From SB11 sp965222995 (lineage in GTDB: Bacteria > Bacteroidota > Bacteroidia > UBA8524): DNA of 64,000 nt. The position numbers and the translations under genes were made by a program. The notes below the pieces were generated by a model that was not told the origin of the DNA, made no database searches, and was given only the letters and a program-made list of their open reading frames with translations. This document shows positions 43,190 through 50,069 of this stretch, piece by piece; position 1 is the stretch's first letter, and each line of letters opens with the position of its first letter. Where the stretch lies: positions 2,356,001 to 2,420,000 of the forward strand of contig OZ244977.1 of assembly GCA_965222995.1 (NCBI GenBank), in the 5' to 3' direction.

Positions 43190-43819
43190 TTACTTACTTT
43201 TTATGGTACAACCAATGGCTTTAGTTGTAGCAGGGTTTGGTTTTTCGCCTTTTAATAAAGCATCAATCGCATTCTCTACATATTTCTTTTCTACAGCACT
43301 TGGGTCTTCAAAATTATCATCAATAGCACCAATATAAGATACTATGTTTTTGCCTTTTTCCTTGTTCAATATAAAAACATGAGGAGTGCGCTTTGCACCA
43401 TATTGAGGATAAATTTCTTGCCCGTCATCAAATAGATATGGAAAAGTGAAGCCTTTTTCTTTGGCTCTTACAATCATTTTTTCATAGCTATCGTCTTCAT
43501 TAACCTCAGGGTCGTTGGGGTTAATAGCTATAACCGGGTAGCCTTTTGCTTTATATTTTTTGTCTAAAGCTATAATACGGCTTTCGTAAGCTTTTGCATA
43601 AGGGCAGTGGTTGCATGTAAATACTACTGTAAAACCTTTAGCCTCTTTAAAATCTGCCAACGAAACCATTTTTCCGTCAACATTTTTTAGTTTAAAGTCT
43701 GTGGCTTCATCGCCAATATCGTAGCCTCTTCTTTCTGTAGAATCAGGCTTATAACTAAATGCAAGTACTGTTGCACTTACAGTTAATAGGGTTAATGTAT
43801 AAAAAAGTATTCTTTTCAT
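43190..43819 (-). CDS. Secreted redoxin (AhpC/TSA-like thioredoxin-fold protein)
   Basis: 209 residues with a signal peptide (MKRILFYTLTLLTVSATVLAFS). The thioredoxin fold is shown by GDEATDFKLKNVDGKMVSLADF, the redox site FTCNHCPYAKAYE with a CNHC pair, and later YGAKRTPHVFILN with the cis-Pro. Such proteins act as periplasmic thiol peroxidases or thiol-disulfide reductases. It is the last gene of the six-gene redox operon (46723 to 43190) and 22 bases after the TlpA-like gene. Confidence 0.82.
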   Translation of the reverse strand: MKRILFYTLTLLTVSATVLAFSYKPDSTERRGYDIGDEATDFKLKNVDGKMVSLADFKEAKGFTVVFTCNHCPYAKAYESRIIALDKKYKAKGYPVIAINPNDPEVNEDDSYEKMIVRAKEKGFTFPYLFDDGQEIYPQYGAKRTPHVFILNKEKGKNIVSYIGAIDDNFEDPSAVEKKYVENAIDALLKGEKPNPATTKAIGCTIKSK

Positions 43820-43841
43820 GGTTTTGTGTTTTGTATATCGG

Positions 43842-44330
43842 TTAAAAAAATGTTTCTATTGTTTTGTATAAGTCTTCTTCATGAAACTCTTTCTCATAAA
43901 AAGCGCGTTTACTGTTATTAAAAATCACAGTTGCAGGTATTGCCCCGCTCCAACTTTTATCTACTTTATCAATCCAAGCATTTGCATCAGGGGCACTTAG
44001 CAAAACTGCCGAAGTGCTTATATTTCGTTTCTTTAGAAACTCAAGCATTTTATTATAGTTCTTTTTAAAATCCAAGCTCACCAAAAACACTTTTATTTTT
44101 TTATCTGCATATTTAGTTTCTAAATTGGTTATGTAGGGCAGTTCTTTTACACAAGGTCTGCACCAAGTAGCCCAAAAATTAACTACGTAAGTGGTATCGT
44201 TATTTTTTGGTTGCAAAAGCTGCTCTACGTGGTCAAACCCAACAATAGGTATGCTAGTGCTATCCTGAGACTTAGCAACCCCGCATATTGCAACAAAAAG
44301 TAAAAATACTGCTAAATTTTTGAAACGCAT
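43842..44330 (-). CDS. TlpA-like periplasmic thioredoxin
   Basis: 162 residues with a signal peptide (MRFKNLAVFLLFVAICGVAKS). The active site is WATWCRPCVKE (CRPC), and the cis-Pro is in SGAIPATVIFNN. TlpA/ResA-type proteins keep periplasmic cysteines reduced, for example for cytochrome c assembly. It lies 10 bases after the rhodanese gene and before the redoxin in the same operon. A partner could be the cytochrome-like protein at 45735-46118, which is inference. Confidence 0.85.
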   Translation of the reverse strand: MRFKNLAVFLLFVAICGVAKSQDSTSIPIVGFDHVEQLLQPKNNDTTYVVNFWATWCRPCVKELPYITNLETKYADKKIKVFLVSLDFKKNYNKMLEFLKKRNISTSAVLLSAPDANAWIDKVDKSWSGAIPATVIFNNSKRAFYEKEFHEEDLYKTIETFF

Positions 44331-44340
44331 TTTAATTAAA

Positions 44341-44802
44341 TTATAAACCCACCAATTGCTTGTCTAAGAAATAGAGGTTGTGTGTCTCTTCTTTTGCCCT
44401 ATCACTTTCAACAGGTTTGTTCTGCTTCATCCAATTGGCTATCCCACCTTTTAGTTCGTATACTTGTTCAAAGCCCATCTCTCGCATCAACTTTGCAGCA
44501 TTGGCACTACGGGTACCTGCCCAACAATAAACAAAATATGGCTTATCTTTATCTAACTGTGAAAGATGTGTTTCAAAATCCCTGCCATTATAGTTTATGT
44601 TAAGTGCATTAGCTATATGTTGTCTCTCAAACTCACCGGGTGTGCAAACATCAAGCACAATAGATTCTTTGGTTTCAGAAACCTTTGTTTCAAACTCACT
44701 GGGAGTTAAAACAACTTTGTCTGATTTATCTGTTTTTTGTTGACAAGCAGCGACTGATATGGATGATATTATAATTAGTAAGGATAGTAATTTTCTATTC
44801 AT
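44341..44802 (-). CDS. Rhodanese-like lipoprotein
   Basis: 153 residues. The lipobox VAAC (Cys20) after a hydrophobic signal marks a lipoprotein. The rhodanese fold is seen in VVLTPSEFETKVSET, IVLDVCTPGEFERQHIANALNI and the active-site loop YCWAGTRSANAA, with Cys as catalytic residue. It would move sulfane sulfur or act on periplasmic thiols. It overlaps the upstream DUF5777 gene by 8 bases, so coupled translation is likely. Confidence 0.85.
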   Translation of the reverse strand: MNRKLLSLLIIISSISVAACQQKTDKSDKVVLTPSEFETKVSETKESIVLDVCTPGEFERQHIANALNINYNGRDFETHLSQLDKDKPYFVYCWAGTRSANAAKLMREMGFEQVYELKGGIANWMKQNKPVESDRAKEETHNLYFLDKQLVGL

Positions 44803-45730
44803 TTATCTGTTTTCTCTTTTTCCCGAATGTAAAGGTACGGGTAAAATTAAAACCAAAATGAGCTCCTGCTCCATTTTCAGCTAAAAAATCAGTTGTGGTC
44901 TCACTTATATATCCTCCATCATACATGGCAGCAGCGTTGGTAAACTGTAGCTGAAAAACATGCCCCCCTGTTTCAATATCAAACCCAATGGCAAAAGTAT
45001 TTCTAACACTATGCCCTCTTGCCTCGGGTACATTTTGATTGGGCAACAACCCAAAATACTCAAGATTTAAAGACACTCTTCTACTTAGTTTTACTCTACC
45101 GCCCACACCCATACTTAAAAAAGTATTCTGTTCATCTGCCCTTCTCACAAGATTCTTATGAACTATTGTAGGGGTAACTTGAATAGAGAACTTACTATTA
45201 ATTTTACTGGCTATAAGCAATTGGTTAACGAATGATAACCTTGATGCTGTAGAAACTTCTTCATTAGGCACAAAATTTCTATCGGTAACTTGTGTCATTC
45301 CTGAAAGGATACCTACGGTTACAGGTATATTTCTCAATCCTTTTTGCTGGCGTATAAGTTTTGCTTTTATAAACCCATCGTAAGTTTTGCGGTATGTGTT
45401 TCTACCAATACCAATGCAAACGTTATCAATAGGTGTATACTCAACTCCCATACGCATGGTAGCTCTGTCTAGCCCAAAAAGGTCGTACAAGCCGTTTTCC
45501 ATGGAGCCGAACCTATGGGCAAAAATTAATACCATTTCACCCTTAGCAGGCATCTCTATGCTTTGCCCGTTTATTAATCGGGTTCCTTTAAAGGTTGCTG
45601 TAGTATAATCGGCTTGCGGTTTATCATCTTTGGTTAATTCATCCAACTCATCTAAAGCACTGCCGGGTTGTGCCCAACTTATTGTACAAACAGAAAAGGC
45701 AAAAACAATAAGAAGTAATTTTTTCTTCAT
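44795..45730 (-). CDS. DUF5777 family outer-membrane beta-barrel protein
   Basis: 311 residues with a signal peptide (MKKKLLLIVFAFSVCTISWAQ). The conserved beginning 'TFKGTRLINGQSIEMPAKGEMVLIFAHRFG' and strands such as GVEYTPIDNVCIGIGRNTYRKTYDGFIKAKL match DUF5777. The alternation of hydrophobic and polar residues and the aromatic ends suggest an outer-membrane barrel. Function is unknown. It sits between the cytochrome-like lipoprotein and the rhodanese, so it may take part in envelope redox or transport. Confidence 0.7.
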   Translation of the reverse strand: MKKKLLLIVFAFSVCTISWAQPGSALDELDELTKDDKPQADYTTATFKGTRLINGQSIEMPAKGEMVLIFAHRFGSMENGLYDLFGLDRATMRMGVEYTPIDNVCIGIGRNTYRKTYDGFIKAKLIRQQKGLRNIPVTVGILSGMTQVTDRNFVPNEEVSTASRLSFVNQLLIASKINSKFSIQVTPTIVHKNLVRRADEQNTFLSMGVGGRVKLSRRVSLNLEYFGLLPNQNVPEARGHSVRNTFAIGFDIETGGHVFQLQFTNAAAMYDGGYISETTTDFLAENGAGAHFGFNFTRTFTFGKKRKQINE

Positions 45731-45734
45731 AGCA

Positions 45735-46118
45735 TTAGTTGTTTAGGTAACCCGCATTAACCCATGTGGTAATTTGCAGTATATCACACTGCGGAAGTTT
45801 TGCTCCGTTTTTAGGCATGGGCGAAGTGCCTGCATTGTGGTTTATAGCATCTAAAAAACGTTGAGAACTGTTGTCTAAATAAATTTTCAACCCTTCGTGG
45901 TTATCAAAATCACCAATAGTTTGCCTTGCTCCTGCCCCTCTGTGGCAACCTGCCAAAGCACAATTGGTATTCATAATTTTAGATACTGCTAGGCTATATT
46001 TTGCTTTTGTAGTATCACAGCCCCCTGTTGGAGCCGGAAAAAGTTCCTCGGCACTATCAAATCTGCAAGCCTGTAAACTAATTACAAGTAAACTTACTAT
46101 TACAATTATTATTCGCAT
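45735..46118 (-). CDS. Small cytochrome c-like lipoprotein
   Basis: 127 residues. A lipobox-like LQAC ends the N-terminal hydrophobic segment. The heme motif is CALAGCH, a C-x4-CH variant instead of the usual C-x2-CH, and a possible Met ligand is in SPMPKNGAKL. Proteins like this ('c-type cytochrome, x4 spacing') occur with DUF5777 and YceI in Bacteroidota. If heme is attached, it would transfer electrons in the periplasm. The spacing makes attachment uncertain. The stop is only 4 bases from the DUF5777 start. Confidence 0.65.
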   Translation of the reverse strand: MRIIIVIVSLLVISLQACRFDSAEELFPAPTGGCDTTKAKYSLAVSKIMNTNCALAGCHRGAGARQTIGDFDNHEGLKIYLDNSSQRFLDAINHNAGTSPMPKNGAKLPQCDILQITTWVNAGYLNN

Positions 46119-46146
46119 AGGTTAGTATTAGATACGAAATTCTTAC

Positions 46147-46164
46147 TGAGTGAGTTTTCACTCA
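46147..46164. other. Small hairpin between YceI and the cytochrome-like gene
   Basis: TGAGTGA-GTTT-TCACTCA forms perfect 7-base arms in the 53-base gap between two genes of the same operon. No T-run follows on the minus strand, so it is more likely an mRNA processing or stability element than a terminator. Confidence 0.35.
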
Positions 46165-46171
46165 ATAATTA

Positions 46172-46723
46172 TTATTTCTTTTTAGGCATTTCGGTATTTA
46201 CCCGAATCTCTATATTGTCAGAAATTTTATTCACCTTATCGTTCTTTATTCCGTAATCGGCAAGGGCTACGGTGTAATTTGTTTTGGCTGTTACTTTATT
46301 GTTTTTTGTATCAACAATAATTTCACCAGGCACTTTAATGTCTTTAGTTACCCCATGAATAGTGAGTTTACCTGAAACATTTACTTTATACGTACCACTT
46401 TTTTTGTAGTTCACTTTTTTGTTATCGGTTACCGTGCCATTAAAAGTAGCCTGCGGAAACTTATCAGACTGCATGTAGTTTTCATTAAAGTGCTCTTGCA
46501 TTAGTGCTTTTTCAAATTCAAAACTTTTAATGGGTATTTTAAATGCAATTGCCCCTGTACTCGAGTTTAAAAGCGCAGTTGCCTGATGACTATTTGCGGT
46601 AATATCTTCAAGGGGTGCATCAGAGAAAAAAGAGACATTACCTGTGCGTGTTAAGTATTTTGTTTGGGCAAATGTGCTTAGTGCTATAAAGGCAAAAGCA
46701 AAAAGTAGGGTTATTTTTTTCAT
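46172..46723 (-). CDS. YceI family periplasmic protein
   Basis: 183 residues with a signal peptide (MKKITLLFAFAFIALSTFAQ). The YceI lipocalin-like barrel is shown by 'SFFSDAPLEDITANSHQATALLNSSTGAIAF.IPIKSFEFEKALMQEHFNENYMQSDKFPQATF' and the 'GKLTIHGVTKDIKVPGEI' segment. YceI proteins bind isoprenoid or other lipid-like molecules in the periplasm. It is the first gene of the operon leading to the cytochrome-like, DUF5777, rhodanese, TlpA-like and redoxin genes. Confidence 0.88.
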   Translation of the reverse strand: MKKITLLFAFAFIALSTFAQTKYLTRTGNVSFFSDAPLEDITANSHQATALLNSSTGAIAFKIPIKSFEFEKALMQEHFNENYMQSDKFPQATFNGTVTDNKKVNYKKSGTYKVNVSGKLTIHGVTKDIKVPGEIIVDTKNNKVTAKTNYTVALADYGIKNDKVNKISDNIEIRVNTEMPKKK

Positions 46724-46853
46724 AAAGCTTTAAAAAGTTTATTGTTTTTGTGTGTTTAAACATTAATACAATTTCGTGCCAAAAAATTACTGCTTGGTAT
46801 ATTCGGTTAGTAATTTTAGTTATAGACGACCCATTATAGGCAACTGTTGTTAC

Positions 46854-47300
46854 CTATTTATTTAGGATTGAACATTTTTTAAGTCTAATAATGCCTGAAA
46901 TCTCAAGCATTTCATCAGGCTGTTCAGCACCTGAAACAAAGCCTTTAACTATAATTTTTTCATTAGCTTTTATTCCTTTTGCCTCTTTATTATACCGCGG
47001 ATATACTTCGCAAAAAATCTCATAGTCTCCACCTGCCTTAAATACAATAGAGCTTATTGAATCATTAGGTTCAACTCTATCCACAGCACCTGAAATTTCT
47101 ATTACTTTTCCGTTGTATTTTGAGTTTGAAGAATCAAAAGCTCCAACATATTCTGATACTATTTCCGGTAAGGTTACACTGTAATCAGTCTTTGCTTCTT
47201 CAATATTCTCATGAGGTTTATTGTAAACAAAAAACCATACATAGGCAGCGACTAATGCAATAATTATCACACCGCCTAAAAGTATTTTTTTCACATTCAT
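46854..47300 (-). CDS. OB-fold (tRNA_anti-like) membrane-anchored protein
   Basis: 148 residues. A single N-terminal membrane segment (ILLGGVIIIALVAAYVWFFV) anchors a soluble part. That part reads 'SEYVGAFDSSNSKYNGKVIEISGAVDRVEPNDSISSIVFKAG...IFCEVY....IKANEKIIVKGFVSGAE', the pattern of the tRNA_anti-like OB fold seen in many Bacteroidota. The ligand is unknown and nothing points to real tRNA binding. It is a single gene, 130 bases upstream of YceI on the same strand. Confidence 0.7.
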   Translation of the reverse strand: MNVKKILLGGVIIIALVAAYVWFFVYNKPHENIEEAKTDYSVTLPEIVSEYVGAFDSSNSKYNGKVIEISGAVDRVEPNDSISSIVFKAGGDYEIFCEVYPRYNKEAKGIKANEKIIVKGFVSGAEQPDEMLEISGIIRLKKCSILNK

Positions 47301-47382
47301 TTTCGCTTGAAATTGGGTTGTAGGTTAAAACAAATATAAAGCAATATGATAAAGTGCCCTATGCATCGGTCTATATTTAACT

Positions 47383-47517
47383 TTATTTCTTAGAGCTTAG
47401 CTTACATTTTTTACTGCAATATTTTACCTCGTTCCAGCTTTTCTCCCATTTCTTTCGCCAAGAAAATGGTCTTTGGCACACAACGCATACTTTCTGCGGT
47501 AAATGCTGTTTTTGCAT
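47383..47517 (-). CDS. DUF2256 small zinc-ribbon protein
   Basis: 44 residues, too short for most gene tracks. The frame starts at the ATG at 47517 and ends with TAA at 47383-47385. The sequence begins MQKQHLPQKVCVVCQRPFSW and continues with RKKWEKSWNEVKYCSKKCK. It matches DUF2256: CxxC and CxxxC pairs around 'RPF.WRKKW...W..V.YCS..C'. Two Cys pairs probably bind one zinc. It starts 5 bases after the DUF2062 gene stop, so it is likely in one operon with it. The function is unknown. Confidence 0.85.
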   Translation of the reverse strand: MQKQHLPQKVCVVCQRPFSWRKKWEKSWNEVKYCSKKCKLSSKK

Positions 47518-47522
47518 TACTA

Positions 47523-48020
47523 CTAAAGCTTTGTTGCTGCTATTTTGTTTGCCCTCCTTTTTCCTAAATACACAAACAACGGATATGACAATAAGCCTAA
47601 TAGCACTCCCATTGCTATTGCCAACAAAAACCCGCCTGAAAGGTATTGCACTAAATTATCGCCTAAAAGTTGCCAGCTAAATGCTTGGTTTTTGCCAATA
47701 ATAGTTGGAGTATCAACAAAAACACCTCCTATCTTAAAACTTAAATAAATAATAAACGGAACTAATGGATAAGGGGTAATTATATTTATGAGTACCCCCA
47801 CAAGCACTTTATTTAACCGAAATAAAAATGCCATAGCAATACCAATATAGGTTTGTACCCCATACAACGGTGTAAATGCCATAAAAGAAGCAAGTGCAAC
47901 ACTTTGTGCCCGTTTTTTAGGTGATTCGTTTGGGTTAAATAAAATACGCCTAGTTAACCGCCAAACTGATTTGACTTTAAACTTTTTCTTTTTTGTTTTT
48001 TTAGGCAAACGCTGAACCAT
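47523..48020 (-). CDS. DUF2062 membrane protein
   Basis: 165 residues. A basic N-terminus (VQRLPKKTKKKKFKVK) is followed by the conserved 'NESPKKRAQSVALASFMAFTPLYGVQTYIGIAMAFLFRLNKVLVGVLINIITPYPLVPFIIYLSFKIGG' and a last membrane segment (GGFLLAIAMGVLLGLLSYPLFVYL). This pattern belongs to DUF2062, integral inner-membrane proteins, often near glycosyltransferases or lipid genes, role not established. It is divergent from der. Confidence 0.85.
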   Translation of the reverse strand: MVQRLPKKTKKKKFKVKSVWRLTRRILFNPNESPKKRAQSVALASFMAFTPLYGVQTYIGIAMAFLFRLNKVLVGVLINIITPYPLVPFIIYLSFKIGGVFVDTPTIIGKNQAFSWQLLGDNLVQYLSGGFLLAIAMGVLLGLLSYPLFVYLGKRRANKIAATKL

Positions 48021-48101
48021 TGGTTATTAAACAGATAGCAAAAGTAACACCTAACTATTAAGCTTATACTAATTGCTCAATGGCAATCCATATAAAGTGC
48101 G

Positions 48102-48109
48102 TACTTTTG
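48102..48109 (+). promoter_or_regulatory. Possible -7 promoter element of der
   Basis: TACTTTTG fits TAnnTTTG and lies 18 bases before the der ATG. The nearest TTG upstream is at 48073, with a 26-base spacer, longer than ideal, so the call is tentative. Confidence 0.4.
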
Positions 48110-48127
48110 TAGGCTTTAAAAATACCC

Positions 48128-49444
48128 ATGGGAAGAGTAGTAGCAATAGTAGGCCGCCCGAATGTAGGCAAATCCACCTTATTTAATCGCTTAATTGGCG
48201 AAAGAAAAGCTATTGTTGATGATGTTAGCGGTGTTACCCGAGACCGCCACTACGGCACTGCTGAGTGGCTTGACCAAGAGTTTACCGTAATTGATACCGG
48301 TGGATATGTAGAACATAGCGAAGATGTTTTTGAAGCCGCCATAAGAGACCAGGTGAGAATAGCCATGGACGAAGCTGATATGCTGCTGTTTATGGTGGAT
48401 GTAACCACGGGAGTTACTGACCTTGACAATGATTTTGCTGCCATTTTGCGAAAAAGTAAGAAGCCCGTATTGGTTGTAGCTAACAAGGTTGATAATAACG
48501 AACGCTTGAGTTATGTGGCTGAGTTTTACAGCTTAGGTTTGGGAGAGATTTACTCTATTTCATCCGTTTCAGGTTCAGGTACGGGTGAAATGTTGGACGA
48601 GGTAATTAAAGCACTAGACAGCTTACCACCCAATGCTGCGAATGAAGATTTATCAGGTATACCTAAAGTAGCCATTGTGGGCAGACCTAATGTGGGCAAG
48701 TCATCCATTGTAAATGCATTATTGGGTGAAGACAGAAATATAGTTACCCCCATAGCAGGTACTACCCGAGATAGTATACACACGCACTACAAAGCTTACG
48801 GACATGAGTATTTACTGGTAGATACAGCAGGTATACGCAAAAAAGGGAAAGTGAGTGAAAATATTGAGTTTTACTCCGTATTAAGAGCTATAAAAGCAAT
48901 TGAAGAGTGTGATATATGCGTATTGATGATTGACGCCCAATTGGGTATCGAGGCTCAGGATTTGAACCTTTTGCATTTGGCTGAAAAAAATGGAAAAGGG
49001 ATTATTATTTTGGTAAATAAATGGGACTTGATTGAAAAAGAGACTAATAGTGCCCGAGATTTTGAGGAGGAAATAAAAAACCGTACCGCACCTTTTACTG
49101 ATTATCCTGTACTTTTTGTTTCGGCTTTGCACAAGCAGCGCATATACAAAGCCATGGAAACTATTAATGAGGTGTACAAAAACCTATCAAACAAAATAAG
49201 CACTTCTGTGCTAAATGAGTATATGTTACCTGTTATACAACATACTCCCCCCCCTGCTTATAAGGGTAAGTATATCAAAGTAAAATACGTTACTCAACTA
49301 AAGGGTAAGAGTGCTACCATAATATTTTTTTGCAACCTACCGCAATACATTAGGGAACCTTACAGAAGATTTTTGGAAAATAAATTGCGCCAAAAGTTTG
49401 ACTTTAAAGGGGTTCCGCTAAAATTATTCTTTAGAAAAAAATAA
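48128..49444 (+). CDS. der: GTPase Der (EngA), ribosome assembly
   Basis: 438 residues, standard length. Two consecutive GTPase domains are visible. The first has G1 GRPNVGKST (residues 8-16), G3 DTGG and G4 NKVD; the second has G1 GRPNVGKSS (about 186-194), G3 DTAG and G4 NKWD. A C-terminal KH-like domain follows (ATIIFFCNLPQYIREPYRRFLENKLRQKFDFKGVPLKLFFRKK). Der helps 50S subunit maturation. A -7-like element lies upstream and it is transcribed alone. No terminator is seen before the next promoter. Confidence 0.97.
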   Translation: MGRVVAIVGRPNVGKSTLFNRLIGERKAIVDDVSGVTRDRHYGTAEWLDQEFTVIDTGGYVEHSEDVFEAAIRDQVRIAMDEADMLLFMVDVTTGVTDLDNDFAAILRKSKKPVLVVANKVDNNERLSYVAEFYSLGLGEIYSISSVSGSGTGEMLDEVIKALDSLPPNAANEDLSGIPKVAIVGRPNVGKSSIVNALLGEDRNIVTPIAGTTRDSIHTHYKAYGHEYLLVDTAGIRKKGKVSENIEFYSVLRAIKAIEECDICVLMIDAQLGIEAQDLNLLHLAEKNGKGIIILVNKWDLIEKETNSARDFEEEIKNRTAPFTDYPVLFVSALHKQRIYKAMETINEVYKNLSNKISTSVLNEYMLPVIQHTPPPAYKGKYIKVKYVTQLKGKSATIIFFCNLPQYIREPYRRFLENKLRQKFDFKGVPLKLFFRKK

Positions 49445-49453
49445 TTAGTAAAC

Positions 49454-49483
49454 TTGCATGGTATTGTAAATTTTATACCTTTG
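49454..49483 (+). promoter_or_regulatory. Consensus Bacteroidota promoter
   Basis: TTG (49454-49456), a spacer of exactly 19 bases and TACCTTTG (49476-49483) match the TTG-n19-TAnnTTTG pattern of Bacteroidota primary-sigma promoters. It precedes the 92-residue lipoprotein gene at 49511 by 27 bases, the best promoter match noticed in the window. Confidence 0.7.
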
Positions 49484-49510
49484 CACGGAATTTTAAAAGT
49501 ATCACAAAAA

Positions 49511-49789
49511 ATGAAAAAAGTATTTGCTCTATTAACTATTGTTTCTGTTTTGTCTTTCGTAGCATGCAAAAACAATACTAAAAATGAAGGTCACGAAGAT
49601 TCAGCTGCTCAAACTGAGCAACAAGCTGACGACCAAGCTGAGGCTGAAGCTCAAGAAAACGAAGCTGAAACTAACGCTGAAGAAAATTCTGGTGTTGACG
49701 CAACTGTAACTGAAGATTCTGCTTCTGTAGAAACTGAAGACGCTAAAGTTGAAGTTAAAGACGGTGAAGTAAGTGTTGAAACTAAGTAA
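49511..49789 (+). CDS. Small acidic Glu/Ala-rich lipoprotein
   Basis: 92 residues from the ATG at 49511 (an upstream GTG/ATG frame start at 49454 is in the promoter and rejected). Signal and lipobox: MKKVFALLTIVSVLSFVAC. After the Cys the mature part is low-complexity: Gln/Ala/Glu-rich repeats (QAEAEAQENEAET), then VETEDAKVEVKDGEVSVETK. Such acidic tails are found in small abundant Bacteroidota lipoproteins of unknown role. It has its own strong promoter and its own terminator, so it is probably well expressed. Confidence 0.7.
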   Translation: MKKVFALLTIVSVLSFVACKNNTKNEGHEDSAAQTEQQADDQAEAEAQENEAETNAEENSGVDATVTEDSASVETEDAKVEVKDGEVSVETK

Positions 49790-49814
49790 TTAGTTAACAA
49801 CCTAGAAAAAATTA

Positions 49815-49831
49815 AGAGTGCATGGCACTCT
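49815..49831 (+). terminator. Terminator of the small acidic lipoprotein gene
   Basis: AGAGTGC-ATG-GCACTCT (7-base perfect arms, extendable by one A-T pair) is followed by a run of eight T (49832-49839). It is 25 bases after the stop. Confidence 0.85.
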
Positions 49832-49855
49832 TTTTTTTTGCCTAAATTTATCGGC

Positions 49856-50065
49856 ATGAAAAAAATATTAGCAATAACTTTTTTAATTGGTGCACTTGCA
49901 GCTTGCAAACAAACAGCAGAAGAAAAAAAAGAAGCCGAGAAAGTAGATAGTACTGTAAATACCACCATCAAAAGTGATAAGGAAAAAGCTGATTCTGTTT
50001 TAGAATATTATAAAAAGAAAATTGATTCGGCGGGAGATGCAATTCCTGATATGCCTGCTCAATAA
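49856..50065 (+). CDS. Small lipoprotein, Lys/Glu-rich
   Basis: 69 residues from ATG at 49856 (the frame opens at 49838, but that part lies on the terminator T-run and is not translated). Lipobox LAAC after MKKILAITFLIGALA. The mature part is charged (QTAEEKKEAEKVDSTV...DKEKADSVLEYYKKKIDS) and likely helical. The function is unknown. It resembles the gene before it in size and type and may belong to the same class of envelope lipoproteins. Its stop is 4 bases from the CtpA gene stop on the other strand. Confidence 0.55.
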   Translation: MKKILAITFLIGALAACKQTAEEKKEAEKVDSTVNTTIKSDKEKADSVLEYYKKKIDSAGDAIPDMPAQ

Positions 50066-50069
50066 AAAA

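Noticed and set aside
46840..46860. AGGCAAC-TGTT-GTTACCT imperfect hairpin upstream of yceI
   Set aside because: One mismatch in 7-base arms and no clear link to a promoter; too weak.
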